A stretch of 64,000 bases of DNA from a bacterium. Lineage in GTDB: Bacteria; 4484-113; JAFGCY01. Below the pieces are notes generated by a model. The model did not search any database. It saw nothing but the letters and a program-made list of their open reading frames with translations, and was not told the DNA's origin. Below, piece by piece: positions 9,371-16,800 of the stretch (its first letter is position 1; every line of letters begins with the position of its first letter). Both the position numbers and the translations under genes were made by a program. The stretch is taken from assembly GCA_016932385.1 (NCBI GenBank), contig JAFGCY010000100.1, positions 18,595 through 82,594 of the forward strand, in the 5' to 3' direction.

Positions 9371-11071
9371 ATGCTGACCAGTCCGACGCCGAAGTACGAA
9401 CTCGACTACCGCTATCACGTGATGGTGCCGATGCGCGACGGCATTCGCCTCTCCACCGACCTGGCGATTCCCCGGGGCCCCGGCCCCTGGCCCGTCGTGA
9501 TCACGCGCACGCCCTACGGCAACAACGACTCCTTGCGCACCGAGCGCCTGCTCTGGCTGGCGCGGCGCGGGTTCGCCGTGGCCTACCAGGACTGCCGGGG
9601 GCGCTATGACAGCGAGGGCGAGTGGGAGCCGTTCCGCACCGAGCGCGAGGACGGGATGGACACGCTGGATTGGCTGAGCCGGCAGGACTTCTGCAACGGC
9701 AGCATCGGCGTCACCGGCCGCAGCTACGAGGGCTATAACGCCAACGTGCTGGCCTACGACCGCCACCCGGCCTTGAAGGCGGTCGTGCCGATCGTCGCCC
9801 TGCCCGACCCGGTGCTCAACGTGCCCTACCAGAACGGCGCCTTCTTCTGGAACATGCTGATCTGGTCGTGCATGGTCCACGCGCGCTCCAACCAGGATGT
9901 CACGAAGGTCAACTGGGCGGACCTGTACACCGCGCTGCCCCTGAACGAGCTGGACAAGCTGACGGGCTTCGACTCCGAGACCTACCAGCACTGGATGGCG
10001 CACCCGACGCTCGACGACTGGTGGAAAGCGGTCTGCTACATGGACAAGTGGGAGCGCGTGGATATTCCCGCACTGCACGTCTGCGGCTGGTACGACGACG
10101 ACGGCATCAGCACGTACAAGAACTTCCCCGGCCTCAGGGCGGCCGCCAAGACCGGCGAGGCCCGGGACGGCCAGCGCTTGATCGTCGGTTGCTGGCCGCA
10201 CGCCACCAATAAGAGTAGCCAGGTCGGCGAGCTGGACTTCGGCGAGGGCGCGGTGATCGACCTGAACAGCCTGATCTTCCGCTTCTTCGCGAAGCATCTG
10301 GCCGGCGAGGACCACGGCCTCGACGCCGATCCGCGCTGCCGCCTGTTCATCATGGGCGAGAACCGCTGGCACGGCCTGCCCGACTGGCCCATCCCCGGCG
10401 CCACGACGACCAAGTACTACCTGCACTCCGGCGGCGACGCCAACTCGCTGTTCGGCGACGGCACGCTGAGCACGTCTCCGCCCGTTGACGAACCGGCGGA
10501 CGGCTACACCTACGACCCCCTGAACCCGGTGCCGTACGTGACGGACCCGGTCAAGCTGCAGCTGGGCGAGGCGACGGACCAGCAGAGCATCGAGCGCCGG
10601 CCCGACGTGCTGGTTTACACCACGCCGCCCCTCGCAGAGGACACGGTGGTCTGCGGGCGCGTGTTCGCCGAGTTGTACATCGCCAGCGACGCGCCGGGGA
10701 CGGACTTCACCGCCAAGCTGGTCGACGTCTATCAAAACGGGATGGCGATCCAGCTCTGCGACGGCGTGCAGCGCGCCGAGTTCCGCGAGTCGCTGGAGCA
10801 GCCGTCCTGGCTGGAAGCCGGCCGGGTCTATAAACTCACCGTCGACATGTGGGCGACGGGCCTGCGCTTCTTCAAGGGCCATCGCATCCGCCTGGAGGTC
10901 AGCTCGAGCGCGGTGCCCAAGTTCGCGCGGCACCTGAACACCAACACCGACCAGAACACCGAGACCAAGCCGCGGATCGCGCGCCAGACGGTGTACCACG
11001 ACCGCGAATACCCCAGTTGCCTGATCGTGGATATCGTACCGGAGGACGCGCTCAAGGACACGGCGCTGTGA
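9371..11071 (+). CDS. CocE/NonD-family alpha/beta hydrolase (X-Pro dipeptidyl-peptidase S15 type)
   Basis: ATG 9371 follows AGAGGGAG; a TTG 18 nt upstream in frame is less likely. 566 residues. The N-terminal part carries VPMRDGIRLSTDL and VITRTPYG, the family signature, then the nucleophile elbow GVTGRSYEG with Ser118. The acid and histidine regions are recognisable as VCGWYDDDG and GCWPHATN. The C-terminal third is the jelly-roll domain common to cocaine esterases, cephalosporin acid esterases and S15 peptidases (AELYIASDAPGTDFTAKLVD, HRIRLEVSSSAVPKFARH). There is no signal peptide, so it is probably cytoplasmic. It hydrolyses an ester or amide, but the substrate cannot be predicted. Its stop overlaps the next start (TGATG). 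Confidence 0.88.
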   Translation: MLTSPTPKYELDYRYHVMVPMRDGIRLSTDLAIPRGPGPWPVVITRTPYGNNDSLRTERLLWLARRGFAVAYQDCRGRYDSEGEWEPFRTEREDGMDTLDWLSRQDFCNGSIGVTGRSYEGYNANVLAYDRHPALKAVVPIVALPDPVLNVPYQNGAFFWNMLIWSCMVHARSNQDVTKVNWADLYTALPLNELDKLTGFDSETYQHWMAHPTLDDWWKAVCYMDKWERVDIPALHVCGWYDDDGISTYKNFPGLRAAAKTGEARDGQRLIVGCWPHATNKSSQVGELDFGEGAVIDLNSLIFRFFAKHLAGEDHGLDADPRCRLFIMGENRWHGLPDWPIPGATTTKYYLHSGGDANSLFGDGTLSTSPPVDEPADGYTYDPLNPVPYVTDPVKLQLGEATDQQSIERRPDVLVYTTPPLAEDTVVCGRVFAELYIASDAPGTDFTAKLVDVYQNGMAIQLCDGVQRAEFRESLEQPSWLEAGRVYKLTVDMWATGLRFFKGHRIRLEVSSSAVPKFARHLNTNTDQNTETKPRIARQTVYHDREYPSCLIVDIVPEDALKDTAL

Positions 11072-11574
11072 TGGAGCTGACGCCGATCCAGTCGTATTAC
11101 GCCGCCTATTACCTGCTCGACCGGCTTACCACCTTCCCGTCCACTCGGTACATCAATGCTCCTGGGGAATATGTCTCTTACTTCGCCCCGATGTGCGAAT
11201 GGGGCGCACTTATAGCAGACGACAATCAACCGCTAGACTGCCGATCCTGCGATCCGGCCTATCTGGCAGATTGGTATCGATTCCTTTCCCAAGTCATACA
11301 GAGGCTAAGCCCAGCCGACATCGAGCAACAGCATGCTTGCTTACGGATTACACCAGAGCAGATGCTCGCGGCCTTGGTGATGCACCTGTATGAGTACACG
11401 CATTTCCATTTCGTAGGGCTGGAAACCCTGATGGAAGATATCAACCACGAGCGCGTGAACAAGCAGCAGGACACGGAGTTCTGGCAACTCGTCAGGGAAT
11501 GCTGCGAACGGGCCAAACAGCGGCTCGGCGATGATTATATGCCTAGCGAACGTTGCTTCCCGCCCGTAAGTTGA
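11071..11574 (+). CDS. Hypothetical protein, coupled to the CocE-type hydrolase
   Basis: The ATG overlaps the stop codon of the upstream hydrolase by one base (TGATG), which argues for translational coupling and a real gene. 167 residues, rich in Tyr, Cys and His (for example YEYTHFHFVG and LVRECCERAKQR), mostly helical in appearance, with no signal peptide or membrane segment. I do not recognise a family. The sequence DCRSCDP resembles a metal-binding knuckle but only one such pair is present. Confidence 0.65.
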   Translation: MELTPIQSYYAAYYLLDRLTTFPSTRYINAPGEYVSYFAPMCEWGALIADDNQPLDCRSCDPAYLADWYRFLSQVIQRLSPADIEQQHACLRITPEQMLAALVMHLYEYTHFHFVGLETLMEDINHERVNKQQDTEFWQLVRECCERAKQRLGDDYMPSERCFPPVS

Positions 11575-12419
11575 CCTCGATTACTTACGACTTTCACTTT
11601 CCACTTTTGCTTGTTCGCACAAGCACGGTGGCTCGCGTTACATCAGCTTACGCTTAACACTTACGCTTCGCAAAATGTTAATCCGCGCTATTCCGCGATA
11701 TGTCACGAATTAGTCCTTGCGTTGCCTGTCGTTGTCTGTTATAACAAGTATGAAGATGCATCTTCGACCGCGGAAAACGCCTTGGCGTGGTCGACGGAGC
11801 GGGGTGTAATTACATTCCGATCCGACGCCGGGGTGTCCGCCCGCCGGATAATCGGGCCGAACTCCGGTGGTAATCAGGCCCAAGCTAAAAGGGACGGCCG
11901 TCCCGCTGAAGAAAGGGAAAAGGTTAACGGGGAAAGGGGACGAAGAAGAAAGGGATCAGGGAATTGTAGCGCGGCCGGCTCGGCTGCGTCCAGGCTTAAT
12001 GCGGCTTCGCATTCGTAGCGGCGATTTCCGTATCGCCGGATTGGAGCGCTGGCTTCCAGCCGGCATTACCTGCCGCCAGGATGGCGGCGTTCCCGGAGCG
12101 CGGACGCCCTCGTCTGCATGTAGGGGCGCACGGCTGTGCGCCCAGGCTGGATGCGGGTTCCCGGCTGTAAGGTCCACGCCTGCGTGGACCGCAACAGCGA
12201 CTTAACCGATCCGGCCGGTGGAGCCAATGCGAAACCATGCGGTGCAACTACGGCCGTCCAGCTAGCTACGCCCAGCGACTACATTCTTCCAGCGCTGCGG
12301 CCGACATCCCGCCATGGCGGGATCGGCCCTACCTCTAATCCCTCATCAATACAGGGCGCGCAGCCGTGCGTCCCTACTTTGCCCTTTGGCCTGATTCCCA
12401 GCCCTTTCCCCTTTCACCT
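11575..12419. repeat. 845-bp non-coding repeat-rich region left of the polysaccharide locus
   Basis: I see no gene here. The stretch holds a CTTTCACTTTCCACTTT-type simple repeat (~11590), TTACGCTTA units (~11648-11670), a GC-rich motif around CAGGATGGCGGCGTTC (~12078) that recurs near 28168, a perfect hairpin 12171-12190 (GGTCCACGC/GCGTGGACC), and an 18-nt perfect palindrome at 12306-12323. The same families of motifs recur at 28066-28559, on the other side of the polysaccharide genes. Short open frames in this region look like translated repeats, not proteins. Confidence 0.7.
12120..12377. repeat. 258-bp segment bounded by 24-bp inverted repeats
   Basis: The left arm at 12120-12143 and the right arm at 12354-12377 are inverted copies matching at 22 of 24 positions. 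Each arm is itself a hairpin (left: GGGCGCAC, GGCT, GTGCGCCC). The layout resembles a small non-autonomous element, but no target duplication is obvious and no transposase for such ends is in the window. Confidence 0.5.
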
Positions 12420-13724
12420 TTAACCTTTAACCTCTCCCCGGCCCCGCCGCGTCAGGATCCACGTCGCGATCATCAGGTACAGGTTGCCCACAAGACCGAC
12501 CAGCGAGTACAGCGCGATCGACCAGTAAGCGCTTTGCCAGAAGTGCCAGCCCGCCCAGATCGCCACGATCCTCAGTACCAGCGAGGCCCCGCCGTAGATC
12601 GCCGTGATGTCCTGGCGGTTGATTACCGCGAAGACACTCGTCGTCGGCGAGCCGACGAAGGCGATGAACAGCCAGGGAATGATTAGCCGCGTGTAATAGC
12701 CGGCCGCCTCGAAGTCCGCGCCCAGGAACACGCGGCAGGCCCAGGGGGCCAGGGCGAAGATCAGCGCCGTGGGCCCGATACCGACCAGGAACAGCCGCAG
12801 GTAGATGTTGCCGATCAGCCGCCGCAGGTCGCCGCCGCGGTTGAACTCCTCGGCGGCCCGCTGCAAAAAGACCTGCGCCACCGCCTGGACGATCAGGAAC
12901 ATCGGCATCGAGAAGATCCGCCGCGCCACGCCGTACTGGCCGACGGTACCCATGTCGTAGAGCGCGGCCATCACGAACAGCGAGACCTGTTGCGAGCAGG
13001 TGTTTAAGAGCGCCGCCGGCAGCTGGAAGACCGGGAACTGCTTATGCTTGATCAACAGCTCGCGGACACGGCCCGGCGCGATCAGCTTCAGCGCCGACCA
13101 CAGCCCGTGGCCCGCCGCGCGGTAGATAATCACCGTGGCGGAACTGACCTGCCCGATTACCGCCGCTACCAGCAAGCCCGCCCCGCCGACGCGTAAAAAC
13201 CCCAGCAGTGCGGCGGTATAGGTGTTGCCCACCGGTCGGGCGATCGTCGAGCGCGCGATGTTGCCGAACTGCTTGTGCCGCGTATTCCACATCGTGAGCA
13301 CGCGGTAGACCCCGTTGGCGAACAGCGCCACGGGCAAAAGCCAGAGGTACGGCGCCAGTTCCTCAGCGTTGAACAGCCGCGCCAACCAGGGCCCCAAGGT
13401 CAGGATGATCACCAGGATCAGCAGGCTGAAGGCCGTCGTCAGCAGCAGGCTGATCACCAGCAGGTCGGAGGCTTCGTCGTCGTCCTCGGGCAGCGGGATC
13501 GCGCCTTCGTAGCGTAGCGCGGGCATCGCCACCAGCACGTTGAGGAACGCGTTAAACAGGGTCAGCAGGCCGAAGTCCTCGGGTGTGTAGAGGCGCGCCA
13601 GCACGGGCATGATCAGCACGTTCAGCGCCGGGCCGAAAGCCGTCCCGAACAGCATGACCACGACATTGTGCAGAAACGTACCCGGTGGGAAGTAGCGCGC
13701 GAGTAGCTGGTTAAGTTTGGCCAT
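12420..13724 (-). CDS. Polysaccharide flippase (Wzx-like, MOP superfamily)
   Basis: 434 residues from the ATG at 13724; a TTG one codon earlier is also in frame. The protein is nearly all membrane segments (about 12), beginning with NVVVMLFGTAFGPALNVLIMPVLARLYTP cut here into its family sense: an amphipathic start, a first helix, and a YTPEDFG loop that is typical of Wzx/RfbX proteins. Wzx moves undecaprenyl-diphosphate-linked repeat units across the inner membrane. It is the last gene of the minus-strand run that starts with the wbpE-like gene, 77 nt after the wbpB-like stop, and no strong Shine-Dalgarno sequence is visible. Confidence 0.85.
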   Translation of the reverse strand: MAKLNQLLARYFPPGTFLHNVVVMLFGTAFGPALNVLIMPVLARLYTPEDFGLLTLFNAFLNVLVAMPALRYEGAIPLPEDDDEASDLLVISLLLTTAFSLLILVIILTLGPWLARLFNAEELAPYLWLLPVALFANGVYRVLTMWNTRHKQFGNIARSTIARPVGNTYTAALLGFLRVGGAGLLVAAVIGQVSSATVIIYRAAGHGLWSALKLIAPGRVRELLIKHKQFPVFQLPAALLNTCSQQVSLFVMAALYDMGTVGQYGVARRIFSMPMFLIVQAVAQVFLQRAAEEFNRGGDLRRLIGNIYLRLFLVGIGPTALIFALAPWACRVFLGADFEAAGYYTRLIIPWLFIAFVGSPTTSVFAVINRQDITAIYGGASLVLRIVAIWAGWHFWQSAYWSIALYSLVGLVGNLYLMIATWILTRRGRGEVKG

Positions 13725-13801
13725 CAACGGTGCCCGTTACAGCGGCGATCAGGCTGTGTGTCGTGCGATGCTAGCACGGCAGGTTGCGCGGGTCAAGCGG
13801 G

Positions 13802-14824
13802 CTAGAGATTCGTCGCCACGGGCATGCCTTCCTGGCGCAGGCTTTCGTCGGCGCAGGCCAGGATCCGCACGTTGGCATAGCCCTGGCTGCCGTTCGCGCG
13901 CGGTGTTGCACCCGTCTCGATGCAGCGGATGAACTCCTCGCACTCGGCGCGCAGCGGCTCGGTCGGCTTGACGAACGGGATCGAGACGTCGCCACTTCTG
14001 ACCTTCAGCGACGAGCCCGCGACCGGCTCGGAGAATTGCTCCCAGTCGACGCTCTTCTCATGCACCTGCAGCTTATAGCGGGGATCCATGTCGTCGAAGA
14101 CGACCATCCGCTCGCTGCCGACAACCTTGATCAGGCGCACTTTCTCCGGGTCGAGCCAGCTGGAGGTGATCGTGGCGAACTGGCGGCCGTTATAGTGCAA
14201 CGTCAGGTGCGTGATGTCGTGGATCTGCTCGTCGGTCTGCACGAAGGCACGGCCGGTGGCGCTGACCGAATGCGGGTCGGCACCGAGCAGGTACTGCACC
14301 ACGCTGATGTCGTGCGGCGCCAGCGACCACATCGCGTTCTCGTTTCTGCGGATCTGCCCCAGGTTGGCGCGCTGGGCGCAGATATAGTAGATCTCGCCCA
14401 GGTCGCCGTTGTCGATCATGCCCTTGATGTACTCGACCACGGGATGGTATAGCAGGATATGGCCGACCATCAGCGTCAGGTTGCGCTGGTTGGACAACTC
14501 CAGCAACTCGCGCGCGCTCTCCGGCGAATCCGTCAGCGGCTTTTCCACGTGGCAGTGCTTGCCGGCCGCCAACAGCTGGCTGGCGATCGGCGCATGCGTC
14601 GGGGTCGGGGTGGCGACCACCACACCGGCGATTTCCGCGCGCGCGGCCAGTTCATCGACGCTTGTCGTGGTCCAGACCTGCGGGTATTGGCTGCTGACCC
14701 AGTCCAGCGACGCCTGGTCCTGGTCGCAGACCGCGCCCAGCACGCCCAGTACCGCCAGGTTGCGCACGTAGTTCTTGCCCCAGCGGCCGCTGCCGATCAG
14801 GCCGATTTTCGGCTTTGTCTCCAT
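13802..14824 (-). CDS. wbpB: Gfo/Idh/MocA-type sugar dehydrogenase (WbpB/WlbA-like)
   Basis: 340 residues, preceded by GGGAGAGGAAG. The N-terminal Rossmann motif GLIGSGRWGKNYV and the HVEKPLT segment (Lys-Pro of the active site) place it in the Gfo/Idh/MocA family. LAPHDISVVQYLLG matches the sugar-specific branch. Directly upstream lie a hexapeptide acetyltransferase and a DegT-family aminotransferase, which together form the WbpB-WbpE-WbpD set. In that pathway the dehydrogenase oxidises C3 of UDP-GlcNAcA, the aminotransferase adds nitrogen at C3 and the acetyltransferase acetylates it. The UDP-GlcNAc 6-dehydrogenase (WbpA step) is not in the window. The assignment as WbpB rests mainly on this context. 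Confidence 0.75.
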   Translation of the reverse strand: METKPKIGLIGSGRWGKNYVRNLAVLGVLGAVCDQDQASLDWVSSQYPQVWTTTSVDELAARAEIAGVVVATPTPTHAPIASQLLAAGKHCHVEKPLTDSPESARELLELSNQRNLTLMVGHILLYHPVVEYIKGMIDNGDLGEIYYICAQRANLGQIRRNENAMWSLAPHDISVVQYLLGADPHSVSATGRAFVQTDEQIHDITHLTLHYNGRQFATITSSWLDPEKVRLIKVVGSERMVVFDDMDPRYKLQVHEKSVDWEQFSEPVAGSSLKVRSGDVSIPFVKPTEPLRAECEEFIRCIETGATPRANGSQGYANVRILACADESLRQEGMPVATNL

Positions 14825-14852
14825 CTTCCTCTCCCTCGCGTGTCCGCCTTGG

Positions 14853-15482
14853 CTAGTCCAGCTCGACCATCGCCCGAGCGTGGTCCGGAGTATACACCAA
14901 TGTGACCGTCTCGCCGTCGATCTCGTATTCCCGGTTGCAGTTGCTCTCCGGACAGACCCAGCGCCCGTCGCTCTCGCGCGGAACGAGCACGCCCGCGCAC
15001 AGGCAGGCCCAGCCGGCCTGTTTGGCCGGAATCCCGACCATGATCGCGTGCGGCGGCACGTTCTTGGTCACCACCGCGCCGCTGCCGATCAGGCACCACT
15101 CCCCGAGCTCCACGCCGCAGCGGATCGTGGCATTGGCGCCGATGCTGGCGCCGCGCCGCACCCAGGTGTCGACGTAATCCCGCGCGGGGTCCGTGCGCGG
15201 GAACGCGCTTCTCGGCGTGATCACGTTGGTGAATACGGCGCTCGGGCCTAAAAACGCGTGGTCCTCGATATGGCAGCCGGTATAGACGGAGACGTTGTTC
15301 TGGATCTTGACGTTATCGCCGATCTCGACGTTGCGGTCGATGAAGCAGTTCTGTCCCAGGATGCAGCGCCGGCCCAGCCGGGCGCCGGTCATCACGTGGC
15401 AGAAGTGCCAGATTTTGGTCCCGCCGCCGATCTGACAACCGTCGTCGATCACGGCAGTGGGGTGGGCGTAATAGTCGCTCAT
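14853..15482 (-). CDS. wbpD: Hexapeptide-repeat N-acetyltransferase (WbpD/WlbB-like)
   Basis: 209 residues starting at ATG 15482 after CTGGAG. The left-handed beta-helix is evident from repeats such as IGGGTKIWHFCHV, LGRRCILGQNCFI and IGDNVKIQNNVSVY. The KIWHF motif is characteristic of the WbpD/WlbB branch, which acetylates the 3-amino group of UDP-2-acetamido-3-amino-glucuronate. The C-terminal ~40 residues (GWACLCAG ... WVCPESNC) add a four-cysteine, zinc-ribbon-like tail seen in some family members. It lies 28 nt upstream of the dehydrogenase gene in the same direction. Confidence 0.82.
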   Translation of the reverse strand: MSDYYAHPTAVIDDGCQIGGGTKIWHFCHVMTGARLGRRCILGQNCFIDRNVEIGDNVKIQNNVSVYTGCHIEDHAFLGPSAVFTNVITPRSAFPRTDPARDYVDTWVRRGASIGANATIRCGVELGEWCLIGSGAVVTKNVPPHAIMVGIPAKQAGWACLCAGVLVPRESDGRWVCPESNCNREYEIDGETVTLVYTPDHARAMVELD

Positions 15483-15540
15483 TTCGACTCCAGCAGAGTG
15501 GGAAATTCTAGCATTTGTGGTTGCCGCCGCTCAATACCGA

Positions 15541-16656
15541 TTAGCCGGCCACCAGTTCCCGGAGGGCGGCCACCACCTCGTCGCGCTGGGCTTCGGTCAG
15601 CTCCGGATAGATCGGGATGCTCAGCACCTCCGCCGCCGCCTGCTCGGCCGCCGGCAGGTCGCCCGGCTGGCCACCCAGGTGCGCGTAGCACTCCTGCAGG
15701 TGCAGGGGCACGGGGTAGTAGATCTCGCAGCCGATGTTGCGGTCCTTCATGCCCTGGACCACCGCGTCGCGCCGTCCGTTGGTGACGCGGATCGTGTACT
15801 GGTTGTAGATGCTCCAATTGTCCGGGGCGATCTGCGGGATCGCCAGTCCGGCGATGTCCGCCAGCTTGGCGTCGTAGTCGGCGGCGTTGGCGCGCCGGCC
15901 GGCATGCCAGCCTTCCAGGTGGCGCAGCTTGACGCTCAGGCCCGCCGCCTGCAGCGCGTCGAGGCGCGAGTTCATGCCGATCAGCTTGTGGTAGTACTTG
16001 GGCTGGGCGCCGTGGTTTCTGAGGATACGCATCTTCTTGTCCAGCTCGGCGTCGTTGGTCACGCACATGCCGCCGTCGCCCATGCAGCCGAGGTTCTTGC
16101 TCGGGAAGAAGCTGAAGGTGGCAATGTCGCCGCCGGTCCGGCCGACGCGATTACCCTGGTACTTGGCCCCGATGCTCTGTGCGGCGTCCTCGACAATCCG
16201 CATACCGCGCTCGCGGCAAAGCGCGCCGATCGCGTCCATCTCGCAGACCTGCCCGAACAGGTGCACGGGCATCACGGCCTTGGTCCGGTCCGTGATCAAG
16301 CGCTCGACCTCGCCCGCCGTCAGGTTGAAAGTCACGGGATCGTTGTCGGCAAACACCGGCGTGGCGCCGACGCGCGTGACGGCGCCGACGCTGGCGAAGA
16401 AGGTAAACGCCGGCAGGATCACCTCGTCGCCGGGCCCGACGTCCAGGGCCAGCAGGGCCAGCGCCAGCGCATCGCTGCCGCTGGCGCAGCCGACGGCGTG
16501 GTCCGCGCCGCAGTATTCGGCTACTTCATGCTCGAACTTGTCGACCACGGGGCCCATGATGAAGCGTTGCGTGGCATACACTTCCTCCAGCGCGGCCTTG
16601 ATTTCGTCGCCAACTTGCGCCCATTGGGCATGTAAATCCAGCAGGGGAACGGCCAT
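15541..16656 (-). CDS. wbpE: DegT/DnrJ/EryC1 sugar aminotransferase (WbpE-like)
   Basis: 371 residues; ATG 16656 follows GAGGAAGGA. The PLP-dependent fold is clear: VGCASGSDAL (phosphate cup), VEDAAQSIGA with Asp157, and FSFFPSKNLGCMGDGG with the Schiff-base Lys187. PLLDLHAQ at the N terminus is typical of the WbpE/WecE group. It probably transfers the amino group from glutamate to C3 of a UDP-3-keto-uronic acid made by the neighbouring dehydrogenase. It is the first gene of the four-gene minus-strand run and is divergent from the Wzz-like gene. Confidence 0.85.
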   Translation of the reverse strand: MAVPLLDLHAQWAQVGDEIKAALEEVYATQRFIMGPVVDKFEHEVAEYCGADHAVGCASGSDALALALLALDVGPGDEVILPAFTFFASVGAVTRVGATPVFADNDPVTFNLTAGEVERLITDRTKAVMPVHLFGQVCEMDAIGALCRERGMRIVEDAAQSIGAKYQGNRVGRTGGDIATFSFFPSKNLGCMGDGGMCVTNDAELDKKMRILRNHGAQPKYYHKLIGMNSRLDALQAAGLSVKLRHLEGWHAGRRANAADYDAKLADIAGLAIPQIAPDNWSIYNQYTIRVTNGRRDAVVQGMKDRNIGCEIYYPVPLHLQECYAHLGGQPGDLPAAEQAAAEVLSIPIYPELTEAQRDEVVAALRELVAG

Positions 16657-16734
16657 AGTGTGTATCCTTCCTCGAATCCGGCAAATCTGCCGCGAACAAG
16701 CATACTATATATCGCCAACTTGGCAAGCCGGCTG

Positions 16735-16743
16735 TGCTAGAAT
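16735..16743 (+). promoter_or_regulatory. Extended -10 (TGCTAGAAT) upstream of the Wzz-like gene
   Basis: TGC-TAGAAT is an extended -10 element 57 nt before the start codon at 16801. TTGGCA at 16720-16725 is too close to act as a classical -35. The same GCTANNNT form recurs at other genes in the window. Confidence 0.45.
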
Positions 16744-16800
16744 TGGCTGCGCGCCCGCTGAGGGCTGAATGGGCGCGGAGGAAGAGCGGAGATCAGGGGC

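Noticed and set aside
9260..10999. Minus-strand open frame opposite the CocE-type hydrolase
   Set aside because: The hydrolase has clear catalytic motifs; the opposite frame is compositional noise.
11996..12247. Small minus-strand frame with text such as NAAILAAGNAGWKPAL
   Set aside because: It is the translation of a dispersed GC-rich repeat that also occurs near 28168; similar peptides are known artefacts of repeat annotation.
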